Shown here: positions 1 to 6,750 of the stretch, in pieces
How the letters are laid out: each line of letters opens with the position of its first letter
Position numbering within the stretch: the first letter of the stretch is position 1
NCBI GenBank assembly: GCA_045658225.1
Contig: JAZOUO010000099.1
Location: 1-23,288, forward strand
Direction of reading: 5' to 3'
DNA length: 23,288 nt
Source: SVTX01 sp045658225
Lineage (GTDB): Bacteria > Bacillota > Clostridia > Oscillospirales > CAG-272
The notes under the pieces: model-generated
Told to the model about the DNA's origin: nothing
What the model saw: only the letters and a program-made list of their open reading frames with translations
The model's database searches: none
Made by a program: the position numbers and the translations under genes

Positions 1-1536
1 TATACTGGCATATCAGATTCGGCTTTTGCAGGTGATGAAACAATCAGAAGTGTTGTTATAGATGAGAATATATCCGTTGGTTATAAAGCTTTTGCTGGAT
101 GCAAAAATCTAAGGTGGGTACGATTCCTTGGAAGCACGCCATATTTTATTGGTCAACTTGCTTTTGATGATACTGTTGTGAAGATAATCGTCCCTAGTGA
201 TGCGGTTGAAAAATATAAGGAAAACTTCTCTTTTACAAACTTGAAAGAAAAAGTCGTATCCGAAGACACAATTAAAATCCTTAGAGAAGAGATTGATAAT
301 CTGTGGGAGTTTGCGTGTGGCTCGGCAGGAGATGTCACGAGAGAGGGCATAAAGGAGGCTGTGGTTGTCAACGGTGAAGTCCGATATCCCTCCGAGGGCT
401 TAATATATGAGCTTAACGGGGACGGCGAAAGCTATACGGTCGTAGGACTTGGCACTTGCACAGATATAAATGTTGTTGTGCCGAGAACATACAACGGAAA
501 GCCTATTACTGCAATAGGTGACAACGCCTTTGAAAATGCGCAGATAGACAGTATCAATTTGTGGGAGTGTGTCACAAGTGTAGGAAGGGACGCGTTCAAG
601 AGTTGCACTCCGTTTAGATTTGTTTATATCTACTCAACAACACCGATAGCGGTTGGAGAAGGTGCTTTCCCCGACACCGCACAAGGCTATTTTGTGCCGT
701 TGCACAATGTCGAGGATTATAAGGCTGACGCGGGTTGGACTTTGTATGCCGATAAAGTTGTTGCACTTGAAACACCCGAAGCTATTTACGACTTTATTCT
801 TAACACAGTTGTTAAGAATCTGTCAGCAGTAGATACGACTTTGGCACAGATGGACGCAAACCTTATGCAAGTTGACCAAAATCTAATAGCCGTCGATACA
901 AATTTGCAAAGCCAAATAAACGAACTCAAGCCTAAATATAGTGAGGGCTTGGAGTATGTTGTCGTGAATGTCAACAATACATTGGGCTTTGGAGTGTCGG
1001 GCATAGGTACTTGTACCGATACGGATATAGTAATACCGCCTACTTATAATGGCTTTCCTGTGTTGGAAATAGGTCCGCAGGCATTTATGGATGTTAATTT
1101 TACAAGCATTATTGTACCCGATAGTGTAAAGAGTGTTGCGACAGAAGCTTTCTTTCGTCCCCTTGCAAAAGTGACATTCCTTGCGGAAACACCGCCTACG
1201 TTTGGAACGAACGTGTTTTGTAATACCGCGGGCACAATAATATCAGTACCCTATGCTTCGTTAACGGCTTACAAGTCATCGCCATTGTCGATATTTATAT
1301 ACGTCACAATAACGCATATCGAAACCCTTGAAACTTTGAGGGCGGATATTGACAAACTCAAAGAAAGCGACGGATTTTCGGAAGACGACAGCGGATTTTC
1401 GGACGACATCGGTTCTTCAAATTACGATGAGCAGATAGCGAGTCTTGAGGAAAAAGACGCAGATTTGCAAGAGCAACTTGACGCTATAAACGATACCTTG
1501 TCATCATTCGTCAATGTTGCGGAGGTGGGTGCATGA
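1..1536 (+). CDS. BspA-like leucine-rich-repeat protein, phage tail-fibre-like (5' end cut by window)
   Basis: The frame is open from base 1, so the gene starts left of the window and at least 511 residues are present. Three blocks match the BspA/LRR_5 style, with motifs such as ITAIGDNAF, CTSVGRDAF and LEIGPQAF, and two blocks share the lead-in VGLGTCTD / SGIGTCTD before VVPRTYNGKP or VIPPTYNGFP. A heptad-like stretch (about residues 270-305) and a second one near the C terminus (about 465-500) look like coiled coils, as in trimeric fibres. The stop overlaps the next start as ATGA, so the two genes are probably translationally coupled. LRR_5 repeats are known from surface and adhesion proteins, and in Clostridia also from prophage tail regions. 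Assignment as a receptor-binding or fibre protein is inferred from the context. No signal peptide can be judged because the N terminus is missing. Confidence 0.72.
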   Translation, partial: YTGISDSAFAGDETIRSVVIDENISVGYKAFAGCKNLRWVRFLGSTPYFIGQLAFDDTVVKIIVPSDAVEKYKENFSFTNLKEKVVSEDTIKILREEIDNLWEFACGSAGDVTREGIKEAVVVNGEVRYPSEGLIYELNGDGESYTVVGLGTCTDINVVVPRTYNGKPITAIGDNAFENAQIDSINLWECVTSVGRDAFKSCTPFRFVYIYSTTPIAVGEGAFPDTAQGYFVPLHNVEDYKADAGWTLYADKVVALETPEAIYDFILNTVVKNLSAVDTTLAQMDANLMQVDQNLIAVDTNLQSQINELKPKYSEGLEYVVVNVNNTLGFGVSGIGTCTDTDIVIPPTYNGFPVLEIGPQAFMDVNFTSIIVPDSVKSVATEAFFRPLAKVTFLAETPPTFGTNVFCNTAGTIISVPYASLTAYKSSPLSIFIYVTITHIETLETLRADIDKLKESDGFSEDDSGFSDDIGSSNYDEQIASLEEKDADLQEQLDAINDTLSSFVNVAEVGA

Positions 1537-2465
1537 GTACAACTAAAATGGCTATAATGCCCCACGACCATTATGAAAGTGCTTGTGATTTTATACGAAC
1601 GAAGACGGGCAGAGCAGAGAGTATTAAATCGGGAGAATTGGTAGAAGAGATAGGTGCCGCCTGTGATGCTGCCGCATATGAGGCGAATCTTGACTTGTGC
1701 CAAATCATTGATGGTAGTATTAAGTCGTTTACCGTTCCAGATGATGTGACGAATATAAGATCCCACCTTTTTTATGGGTGTCACTGGCTGATATCTGTGG
1801 CTATCCACAATGGCGTTACCTATATAGGCAGGGATGCTTTTCGTTTCTGCACGAATCTTGCAAGCGTTCAAATCCCGGCTGGAGTGACGAGTATATATGA
1901 GTACACGTTTTGTGGCTGCACGTCTCTTGCAAGTGTTGAAATTCCGGTTGGAGTGACGAGTATAGGTGAGAGCGCGTTTTCTGGGTGTACATCCCTTGCA
2001 AGTGTTGAAATTCCGGTTGGAGTGACGAGTATAGGTGAGGGCGCGTTTTTCGAGTGTACATCCCTTGCAAGCGTTGTGATTTCGGATAGTGTTGTAAATA
2101 TGAGCAAAGATGCTTTCTGGTGTTGCACAGGTTTGGAAATGATTTCACTTGGCAGCGGAATAACAAAAATAGAAAAGTTTGCTTGCGAGATGTATTCTCT
2201 TAAAGCTGTTGCTTTAAGGTCCGAAACGGTATGTGTTCTCAGATATAGTGGAGAGTTTGATGAATGTTATCGTTTTTCGGGAACTGTTGATGCAACGTAC
2301 AACCCGAATGGAGCTCGTGATGGATATTTCTATGTGCCTCGTGCTCTTGTTGAGCAGTATATGATTGCAACCAACTGGACGTTGTATGCAGACCAATTCA
2401 GAGCGCTTGAGGATTATACGGTAGACGGTACGGTCACGGGCGCCCTTGATCCCGATAAGATTTGA
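1533..2465 (+). CDS. BspA-like leucine-rich-repeat protein, phage-associated
   Basis: This 310-residue protein starts in an ATGA overlap with the previous gene. The N terminus (about 1-55) contains ACDFIRTKTGRAESIKSGEL, a lead-in of the kind I associate with Clostridia prophage repeat proteins. Residues about 60-210 are 23-residue LRR_5 repeats of the form SVEIPVGVTSIGESAFSGCT. The C terminus (VPRALVEQYMIATNWTLYAD) resembles the NVEDYKADAGWTLYADKV segment of the preceding protein, so the two genes share a terminal module and are probably paralogues. There is no signal peptide, which fits a virion or tail component better than a secreted host protein. A receptor-binding role is inferred from family and position, not shown. 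Confidence 0.72.
   Translation: MSTTKMAIMPHDHYESACDFIRTKTGRAESIKSGELVEEIGAACDAAAYEANLDLCQIIDGSIKSFTVPDDVTNIRSHLFYGCHWLISVAIHNGVTYIGRDAFRFCTNLASVQIPAGVTSIYEYTFCGCTSLASVEIPVGVTSIGESAFSGCTSLASVEIPVGVTSIGEGAFFECTSLASVVISDSVVNMSKDAFWCCTGLEMISLGSGITKIEKFACEMYSLKAVALRSETVCVLRYSGEFDECYRFSGTVDATYNPNGARDGYFYVPRALVEQYMIATNWTLYADQFRALEDYTVDGTVTGALDPDKI
1857..2132 (+). repeat. Tandem 69-bp repeats inside the LRR gene
   Basis: Four units of 69 bp (23 codons) start at 1857, 1926, 1995 and 2064. Units 2 and 3 differ at only 4 of 69 positions by eye, unit 1 is clearly related, and unit 4 has diverged. The two closest copies differ mainly around codons 16-20, between the IGE and CTS segments. This looks like recent duplication of one LRR. 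Confidence 0.9.
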
Positions 2466-2476
2466 GGTGATACAGT

Positions 2477-2647
2477 ATGATTTTTAAGGAAGAAGTGATA
2501 ATTAACGGTAAACAATATATTCACACATATTCTGATAATTATACTATCTCGAGAGATGGTGTCGAGTATATTGATGCAATAGATCCCATCTATGCTGATA
2601 GAGACTACAATGAGACTACGAATTTGCTGGAGGAGGTAAAAAAGTAG
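2477..2647 (+). CDS. Small conserved-looking phage protein, 56 residues
   Basis: The frame runs from ATG 2477 to TAG 2647 and encodes 56 residues starting MIFKEEVIINGKQYIHTYSD. The start is preceded by GAGGTGAT, a close match to the extended Shine-Dalgarno sequence, 5 bases upstream. The gene fills the gap between two phage genes with 11 bases before it and 2 after it. The pattern of INGK, an aromatic-rich YSDNYTISRDG segment, then EYIDAIDP resembles short proteins next to tail-fibre genes in Clostridia prophages, from memory and unchecked. No membrane segment or catalytic motif is visible. A tail-associated or assembly role is only a guess. Confidence 0.72.
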   Translation: MIFKEEVIINGKQYIHTYSDNYTISRDGVEYIDAIDPIYADRDYNETTNLLEEVKK

Positions 2648-2649
2648 AT

Positions 2650-3108
2650 ATGGAATACGCATATAGGCTTTTGAATGACGGTCAGGGTGTAATTCTTACC
2701 CGCCAGCCCATACCGATAGATAGTGATCTTGAGATGACATTTGTGGGAGCGCCTGTTGGAGCGATCGCACTTTTCAAAGCTGAGGGGACAAACTGCTATA
2801 GAGAGTTAGAGGTAGGAGGCTCTTGTCTCGTGCCGCGCCGCATTTTGAACGGCGCTATACAAGTCAGCGTGACTTATTATAACGGTACGGTCGCTCCTCA
2901 GCGTTGGCGCTGTGAAGGGCTGATGGCAACAACTCTTGCAAATGGTGCGGTAATACTTGTGCCTGATGACAACAATCTGCCTCTTGAGGTGGTTAATGTG
3001 AAAATAGCATATCATAAGCTCCGCGAGGATTACGCGGAGCTCGAGGAGAAATTCAACAAACTGAGTAATACCTTCACGTCGATGATGGAAGGGTATGATC
3101 TTACGTAA
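2650..3108 (+). CDS. Hypothetical phage structural protein with C-terminal coiled coil
   Basis: This 152-residue soluble protein has no signal peptide. Residues 1-115 are beta-rich in character, with alternating hydrophobic strands such as LEMTFVGAPVGAIALFKAEG and IQVSVTYYNG. Residues about 117-145 (YHKLREDYAELEEKFNKLSN) form a heptad-like coiled coil. A beta domain followed by a short coiled coil suits a baseplate or fibre-attachment protein. GGAGGAGG lies 13 bases before the ATG, a rather long spacing. The gene begins 2 bases after the 56-residue gene and overlaps the stretch before the next start. I do not recognise the family. The phage role is inferred from the neighbours. Confidence 0.65.
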   Translation: MEYAYRLLNDGQGVILTRQPIPIDSDLEMTFVGAPVGAIALFKAEGTNCYRELEVGGSCLVPRRILNGAIQVSVTYYNGTVAPQRWRCEGLMATTLANGAVILVPDDNNLPLEVVNVKIAYHKLREDYAELEEKFNKLSNTFTSMMEGYDLT

Positions 3109-3118
3109 AGGAGAAAAA

Positions 3119-3895
3119 ATGAAAAAATTAATCTTTATGCTGTGCGCGATTATATTGATCGTCACTTGCGGATATACATATTGCTTTGCAGAAGAGCTGA
3201 CAGAAATTACAAGCTCGACTTCTGAACAGGACTCGCCCGAGACCGAGGTGGGTGAGGAAGCAGTAGAAAATGCAAATAATGGTGTTGAACAGGGCACTGC
3301 AGATACTGATTCTACAGACGGTGTCTTGAATGAGACTGCTGCAGGTGTAGCTGCACCGCACACGATATTTACGCGCATTTGGGAATATGTTATTACATAC
3401 AAGGCGGAGATCATAGCGGTCGCAGGAGATGCGATAATATTTGTAGGTGTCTTAATACTCAGAAGCGTTTTCAAGAAGAAAACAACAGATATTTCAAGTG
3501 ACTTGAAGCTGGTCAAGGGAGACGCGTCGGGTACGCGTTCGCAGCAGGTTTTGGTCACGGACGCCATTAACGGTTTGATAGGTGGTTATAACGAAATGCG
3601 AGCGTCTTATGATAAGTACGAGTCTGTGGAGGACGATAGAAACAGGCTAGTTGCAGCGCTTGCAATACAGAATACGGCAATACTTGAAATATTGAGGACT
3701 GTTTATGTGAATTCGAAGAATCTCCCTCAAGGCGTCAAGGATGTTGTCACGCTTGAGTATGCGAACGTGATGAAGACACTTGGCAATGACGAAACGTTGC
3801 GCGCCGTTGTTGAAGCGGTGCGCGAGAAGGTGACAGCTGTTGCTGAAACATGCACAGTGTCGGAGGAGTCTGACGTGTCGGAGGAGAGCAAATGA
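3119..3895 (+). CDS. Signal-peptide-bearing, single-pass membrane protein of the phage region
   Basis: I place the start at 3119 rather than the in-frame ATG at 3095, because AAAGGAG precedes 3119 at good spacing and the product then begins MKKLIFMLCAIILIVTCGYT, a clear signal peptide with likely cleavage after CFA (residue 24). The product has 258 residues. Residues 25-85 are acidic and Thr/Ser-rich, 96-117 (IIAVAGDAIIFVGVLILRSV) form a transmembrane helix, and KKK after the helix predicts a cytoplasmic C-terminal half that is helical. The stop overlaps the next start as ATGA. Its position directly after tail genes and before a multi-helix membrane protein suggests a lysis or membrane-interaction module. 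I know no family name and see no enzymatic motif. Confidence 0.65.
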   Translation: MKKLIFMLCAIILIVTCGYTYCFAEELTEITSSTSEQDSPETEVGEEAVENANNGVEQGTADTDSTDGVLNETAAGVAAPHTIFTRIWEYVITYKAEIIAVAGDAIIFVGVLILRSVFKKKTTDISSDLKLVKGDASGTRSQQVLVTDAINGLIGGYNEMRASYDKYESVEDDRNRLVAALAIQNTAILEILRTVYVNSKNLPQGVKDVVTLEYANVMKTLGNDETLRAVVEAVREKVTAVAETCTVSEESDVSEESK

Positions 3896-4275
3896 AAAAC
3901 GCGACTAAGGGCAAGATTATAAAGGGTGCGGCCATAGCTATAGATGTTGCTGTGCCGCTGGTTGCTACCCTGACTCAGTTTCCCATTTGGGTTGAGAAAT
4001 CGTCTGAAGCCACGGTGTCGGGTCTGTTCCTTGTATTTGCCGTTCTTGCGGTGATCCCCCTCTTTAAGCAGATAAAAGAGTTCATGAAATCCCCTTCGGT
4101 GTGGATTTTATGGTGCGTGCTATTTGTGCTGTTCGTAGTTCTTCAGAACATCATTGCTGAAATGGTGAAAATATGTTTTGCCGGTATGATAGCCAATATC
4201 ATAGGCGCGGGGATATATAACCTCCCAGCCTACATCGGCAGCAAGGAAGATTCAGTGCTCAAGAAGGAGGAATAA
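3892..4275 (+). CDS. Four-helix small membrane protein, holin-like candidate
   Basis: The product has 127 residues with about four hydrophobic segments (roughly 13-30, 41-57, 70-87 and 91-108) and a charged tail ending KEDSVLKKEE. Small size, several helices, a lysine-rich charged C terminus and location downstream of tail-fibre genes all fit a phage holin, but I cannot match it to a named holin family. It is coupled to the preceding gene by an ATGA overlap and followed after 3 bases by another membrane protein. It may instead act with its two membrane neighbours in some other way, since no endolysin is visible beside it. Confidence 0.6.
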   Translation: MKNATKGKIIKGAAIAIDVAVPLVATLTQFPIWVEKSSEATVSGLFLVFAVLAVIPLFKQIKEFMKSPSVWILWCVLFVLFVVLQNIIAEMVKICFAGMIANIIGAGIYNLPAYIGSKEDSVLKKEE

Positions 4276-4278
4276 CGG

Positions 4279-5208
4279 ATGGAAAAAATCCCTTCAGATA
4301 ATATCGAATCTGCTAAGACAAAATCAGAAACTCGGAGAGATGTGCGCCGCGCGCTTGAGAAGGAAACCATAAGCAAAACGTCTGACAGAATCACCATGAA
4401 TGACATTATGCTTGCGGTGCTCGTCCTTATTGCGGCAGCCATATCGTTTACCGATTTCACGTTGTCCCTGGGCAGCCTAAAAAACTTTACTGCGCTAACT
4501 CTCTTCCTATATATTATAACAACCCTTGTTTATCGCAATCGCTATGATAAGGGAAAAAGACGTGGAAAGCTCGACCAGGAATATATTACTTCGCTGACTG
4601 AGTACAGAGAAAAAAGGCAGAACATTTACGACAGATCCGTTGCGAGTCTTGTCCCTGCATTCTGCAGAGATTACAAGGTTCGCGAACTGCGGCAATATAG
4701 AGAGAGTCTTTTGGCAGACGTTGATATGGAGTATTCGGAATATAAAGAGAAGTATCAGCGCAAGTCGGAAAAGAGCATAATGAAGCTCGATCTGCCACGA
4801 GAAACACGCAGAACCATTATTCGATGCAATAGAGCAAAGCCTATTCGTCTTGTCCCCGGTCTTATATTGAATGAGAACGGTGAAACGGATAGAGAAAAGC
4901 TCATCGGCATGAGCGGTCGAGAGAGAGAACGTGCCGATAAGCGAGCTCAGGCAATCAGCCGAGGAATTATCGTGTTGTTCGGCAGCGTGGTTGTTATAAC
5001 CATTATTCTGGATTTTTCTCTCATAACAGTATTTCAGTGGTTTGTGCGGATGATCCCCGTTATATCGGCCATTATTATGGGCGACGACACTGGATATTGC
5101 AATGTGACAGTTACAGAGACAAATTTCAAACGCGACCAGGTATCTGTAATAAATCTGTTTTTTGAATACGTCGACGAGGTCGACGAGAAATCAAGCACCG
5201 ACACATAA
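4279..5208 (+). CDS. Membrane protein with large charged cytoplasmic-type insert, phage region
   Basis: This 309-residue protein has two hydrophobic segments at about 41-59 and 68-85, a long charged helical region (about 90-225, rich in Arg, Lys and Glu), two more hydrophobic segments at about 229-268, and a soluble C-terminal tail. GGAGG sits 8 bases before the ATG. It is the last plus-strand gene of the late operon and is followed by a hairpin. The two-plus-two helix layout with a central basic domain is not one I recognise, and no protease, amidase or muramidase motif is visible. Together with the two genes before it, it forms a run of three membrane proteins. Confidence 0.6.
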   Translation: MEKIPSDNIESAKTKSETRRDVRRALEKETISKTSDRITMNDIMLAVLVLIAAAISFTDFTLSLGSLKNFTALTLFLYIITTLVYRNRYDKGKRRGKLDQEYITSLTEYREKRQNIYDRSVASLVPAFCRDYKVRELRQYRESLLADVDMEYSEYKEKYQRKSEKSIMKLDLPRETRRTIIRCNRAKPIRLVPGLILNENGETDREKLIGMSGRERERADKRAQAISRGIIVLFGSVVVITIILDFSLITVFQWFVRMIPVISAIIMGDDTGYCNVTVTETNFKRDQVSVINLFFEYVDEVDEKSSTDT

Positions 5209-5218
5209 ATAACAAGAA

Positions 5219-5247
5219 GGGAAGGCATCCGCAGATGTCTTCCCCTT
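5219..5247 (+). terminator. Probable terminator of the phage late operon
   Basis: GGGAAGGCATC (5219-5229) pairs with GATGTCTTCCC (5234-5244), an 11-bp stem with one G-U pair and a 4-base loop, 10 bases after the last plus-strand stop. The following T-run is short, so termination may be inefficient or partly dependent on factors. It also separates this operon from the convergent minus-strand genes. Confidence 0.6.
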
Positions 5248-5251
5248 AAGA

Positions 5252-5461
5252 TTAGCCTATAAAATCATCGACAACGTCGAAGAAGTGAAGGTTTGACAAT
5301 TCGAGATTATTGCAAAGCTGCACAAGGCGAGCTACTTTTGCTTGATCCCCGGATATGTCTTTTGCTTCAGCTACGGTGTGACCGGCTTTGTTCGTTACCT
5401 TTACGCCGAAGCTCGTTCTGCCTGAGTAAGTATTGCATATCAATGCGTATGTGCATTTCAT
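5252..5461 (-). CDS. Small protein, possibly DUF6514-like
   Basis: The product has 69 residues: MKCTYALICNTYSGRTSFGV, then KVTNKAGHTVAEAKDISGD, ending FFDVVDDFIG. The pattern of a Tyr-rich start, FGVKV, an aspartate-bearing DISGD, and a C-terminal DVVDDFI resembles the short Clostridia family DUF6514, but this is from memory. It lies 27 bases after the XRE stop and is probably co-transcribed with it. The Shine-Dalgarno sequence AAGGTAGGG is imperfect. Its function is unknown. It may be a small partner of the regulator. Confidence 0.55.
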   Translation of the reverse strand: MKCTYALICNTYSGRTSFGVKVTNKAGHTVAEAKDISGDQAKVARLVQLCNNLELSNLHFFDVVDDFIG

Positions 5462-5488
5462 TACCGTCCCTACCTTTCTTTTTTCGCG

Positions 5489-5707
5489 TCAGACTGTCGA
5501 CTGGTCGCCACCGTTGAGTTCGCCCAAATCAATGTCTAACACAGATGCAATACTTAACACGCTTGATAGCTTTGGGTTGGAGTCACCAAGCTCGATAAGT
5601 TCGAGACCTACCACAGACATCCCACACAACTCTGCGGTACGTTCAAGAGACATTCCTTTTCTTTCTCTTTTGTCACGCGCAATTTTGCCAAATTTGTGAA
5701 AGAACAT
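5489..5707 (-). CDS. XRE-family (Cro/C1-type) transcriptional regulator, 72 residues
   Basis: The whole protein is one helix-turn-helix domain: FGKIARDKRERKGMSLERTA (about 6-25), the recognition helix region ELCGMSVVGLELIELGDSNP (26-45), then LSSVLSIASVLDIDLGEL (48-64). There is no effector or dimerisation domain beyond it, as in short phage Cro-like or lysogeny regulators. The start is supported by GGAGG just upstream. That ribosome binding site lies inside a 13-bp perfect inverted repeat, so translation is likely controlled by RNA structure or the repeat is an operator. It is convergent with the phage late genes and is followed by a 69-residue gene. Whether it belongs to the prophage or the host is not settled by the sequence. 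Confidence 0.8.
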   Translation of the reverse strand: MFFHKFGKIARDKRERKGMSLERTAELCGMSVVGLELIELGDSNPKLSSVLSIASVLDIDLGELNGGDQSTV

Positions 5708-5755
5708 AACATTTCCTCCTTTCCTGTCGTTTTTTATATTTTAGGAGGAAATGTT
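5708..5755 (-). promoter_or_regulatory. 13-bp perfect inverted repeat covering the XRE ribosome binding site
   Basis: AACATTTCCTCCT (5708-5720) and AGGAGGAAATGTT (5743-5755) are exact reverse complements separated by 22 bases. In the minus-strand transcript the downstream arm contains the AGGAGG of the XRE gene and ends right at its ATG, so the hairpin would hide the translation start. The upstream arm acts as an anti-Shine-Dalgarno. Confidence 0.75.
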
Positions 5756-5791
5756 TTTGCAGGCCACTAACTGTTCCTTTAATCTGTTAAC

Positions 5792-5817
5792 CAAAAGTGA
5801 ATTATTTTTCACTTTTG
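5792..5817. repeat. 9-bp inverted repeat upstream of the XRE gene
   Basis: CAAAAGTGA (5792-5800) and TCACTTTTG (5809-5817) are exact reverse complements with an 8-base AT-rich loop. It lies about 85 bp upstream of the XRE start and may be an operator or a weak terminator. Nearby, GGCACAAA occurs twice (5820-5827 and 5834-5841). Confidence 0.5.
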
Positions 5818-5930
5818 ACGGCACAAAATTAGGCACAAACATTTGAAAAGCATTGTTTGCACGATAAAATCAAACAACTCTAAATGTTAATTGTGCATAA
5901 TTTTTGAAGCTGCATTTTGTTGTAAAAATA

Positions 5931-5964
5931 CAAAAAATCACGAGCCAAAGCCCGTGATTTTTTA
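5931..5964 (-). terminator. Terminator after tRNA-Ser, symmetrical
   Basis: AAAAATCACG (5933-5942) pairs with CGTGATTTTT (5953-5962), with an inner GC/GC pair across a small loop. On the minus strand it ends in a T-run and lies directly behind the tRNA 3' end. The A-run on the other side makes it potentially bidirectional. Confidence 0.75.
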
Positions 5965-5965
5965 T

Positions 5966-6056
5966 TGGCGGAGATGGAGAGATTTGAACTCTCGCGCCGG
6001 TTACCCGGCCTACACCCTTAGCAGGGGCGCCTCTTCGGCCTCTTGAGTACATCTCC
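5966..6056 (-). tRNA. tRNA-Ser (anticodon GCU)
   Basis: The minus strand reads GGAGATG at the 5' end and CATCTCC-G-CCA at the 3' end, giving a 7-bp acceptor and an encoded CCA. The anticodon stem is CGCCC/GGGTG with loop CTGCTAA, so the anticodon is GCT. A long variable arm (about GTAGGCCGGGTAACCGGC) identifies a class II serine tRNA. The total is 91 bases. The 3' end faces the prophage region, a common orientation for integration sites. Confidence 0.93.
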
Positions 6057-6100
6057 GTATGCTCGTTGCAAGTCGGCCGTCTAAATGAACTTGCCTAACT

Positions 6101-6129
6101 ATTATACAACAGAGAAGGATATTTGTCAA
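6101..6129 (-). promoter_or_regulatory. Sigma-A promoter of tRNA-Ser
   Basis: On the minus strand TTGACA (6124-6129) and TATAAT (6101-6106) are separated by exactly 17 bases, a perfect consensus, ending about 45 bases upstream of the tRNA 5' end. Confidence 0.9.
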
Positions 6130-6223
6130 GTCCTTTTTCAAATAATTCCTTATTTTCATTCGACTTTTTTACGCAAGCTAAATATTGCAATAATTCTACA
6201 AAGACTTTGCCGGCCAACAATAA

Positions 6224-6289
6224 AATTTTCCCACTACCCCGCACATTTTTCGCCGTTTGATTATAATATATACATATAGCGGGAAAATT
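6224..6289. repeat. Inverted repeats flanking a TATAAT upstream of the 127-residue gene
   Basis: AATTTTCCC (6224-6232) and GGGAAAATT (6281-6289) are exact reverse complements, and CCCGC (6238-6242) also matches GCGGG (6279-6283). A TATAAT lies between them at 6262-6267, but no good -35 box is seen. This may be the control region of the gene starting at 6327. The rest of 6130-6313 shows no gene. Confidence 0.4.
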
Positions 6290-6326
6290 ATTATATGCAC
6301 AAACACATCAAAAGAGGGCGTGGAGA

Positions 6327-6710
6327 ATGAGGGTACAGATCAAAAAAATATATAATCGGACAAAGGAAAAGACCAAAAATTTTCTGAAATGGATATGGCA
6401 TGAATGTAAAGACAAGCGCACTATTGCTTTGTTGATGGTGGTCATAACAATAGTTTACTCGCCCGTTTGGTTGGGATATATTCTGCACTGGATTTTTGGC
6501 TGGAGTTGGGCGGGAATAGTCGCCACGGCTATGCTTGCGTTTTGGGCTGGACCGTTTTCTCCGTTTTTCGTTATTTGCATATCTATCACGCTTGGAATAA
6601 AAAGATTGTTTGAAAAGAGGGGAATATTTTTCAAGCCTCGCCCCGACAAAAGCAAGTCCGAGCAAAACGGGGAAGCAAATGTAGAAGAAACGGCCGATAT
6701 ATCCAAATAA
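6327..6710 (+). CDS. Small membrane protein of unknown function
   Basis: The product has 127 residues. A basic amphipathic N terminus (1-30, rich in Lys and aromatic residues) is followed by about three hydrophobic segments at 31-52, 58-75 and 77-92, then a basic stretch (IKRLFEKRG) and a hydrophilic acidic tail. GAGGG lies 8 bases before the ATG. It is a single-gene unit ending in a strong hairpin, convergent with the next gene. The helices contain Trp/Phe-rich stretches such as YILHWIFGWSWAGIV. I do not recognise the family and see no catalytic motif. Confidence 0.65.
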   Translation: MRVQIKKIYNRTKEKTKNFLKWIWHECKDKRTIALLMVVITIVYSPVWLGYILHWIFGWSWAGIVATAMLAFWAGPFSPFFVICISITLGIKRLFEKRGIFFKPRPDKSKSEQNGEANVEETADISK

Positions 6711-6748
6711 AAAAGTCGTTTGTGGAGTATCCTACAAACGACTTTTAA
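6711..6748. terminator. Bidirectional terminator between convergent genes
   Basis: AAAAGTCGTTTGT (6711-6723) and ACAAACGACTTTT (6734-6746) are perfect 13-bp complements, extended by a G-U and a G-C pair, with T-runs on both strands. The hairpin directly follows the stop at 6710 and lies just before the minus-strand stop at 6751. Confidence 0.85.
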
Positions 6749-6750
6749 TT

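Noticed and set aside
1857..2132. Possible CRISPR or diversity-generating retroelement target
   Set aside because: Units are adjacent coding LRRs without spacers, and there is no reverse transcriptase or template repeat in the window.
2806..3567. A 253-codon open frame on the minus strand
   Set aside because: It lies opposite two plus-strand genes with good ribosome binding sites, has no ribosome binding site of its own, and its translation shows no coherent domain. It is a shadow frame.
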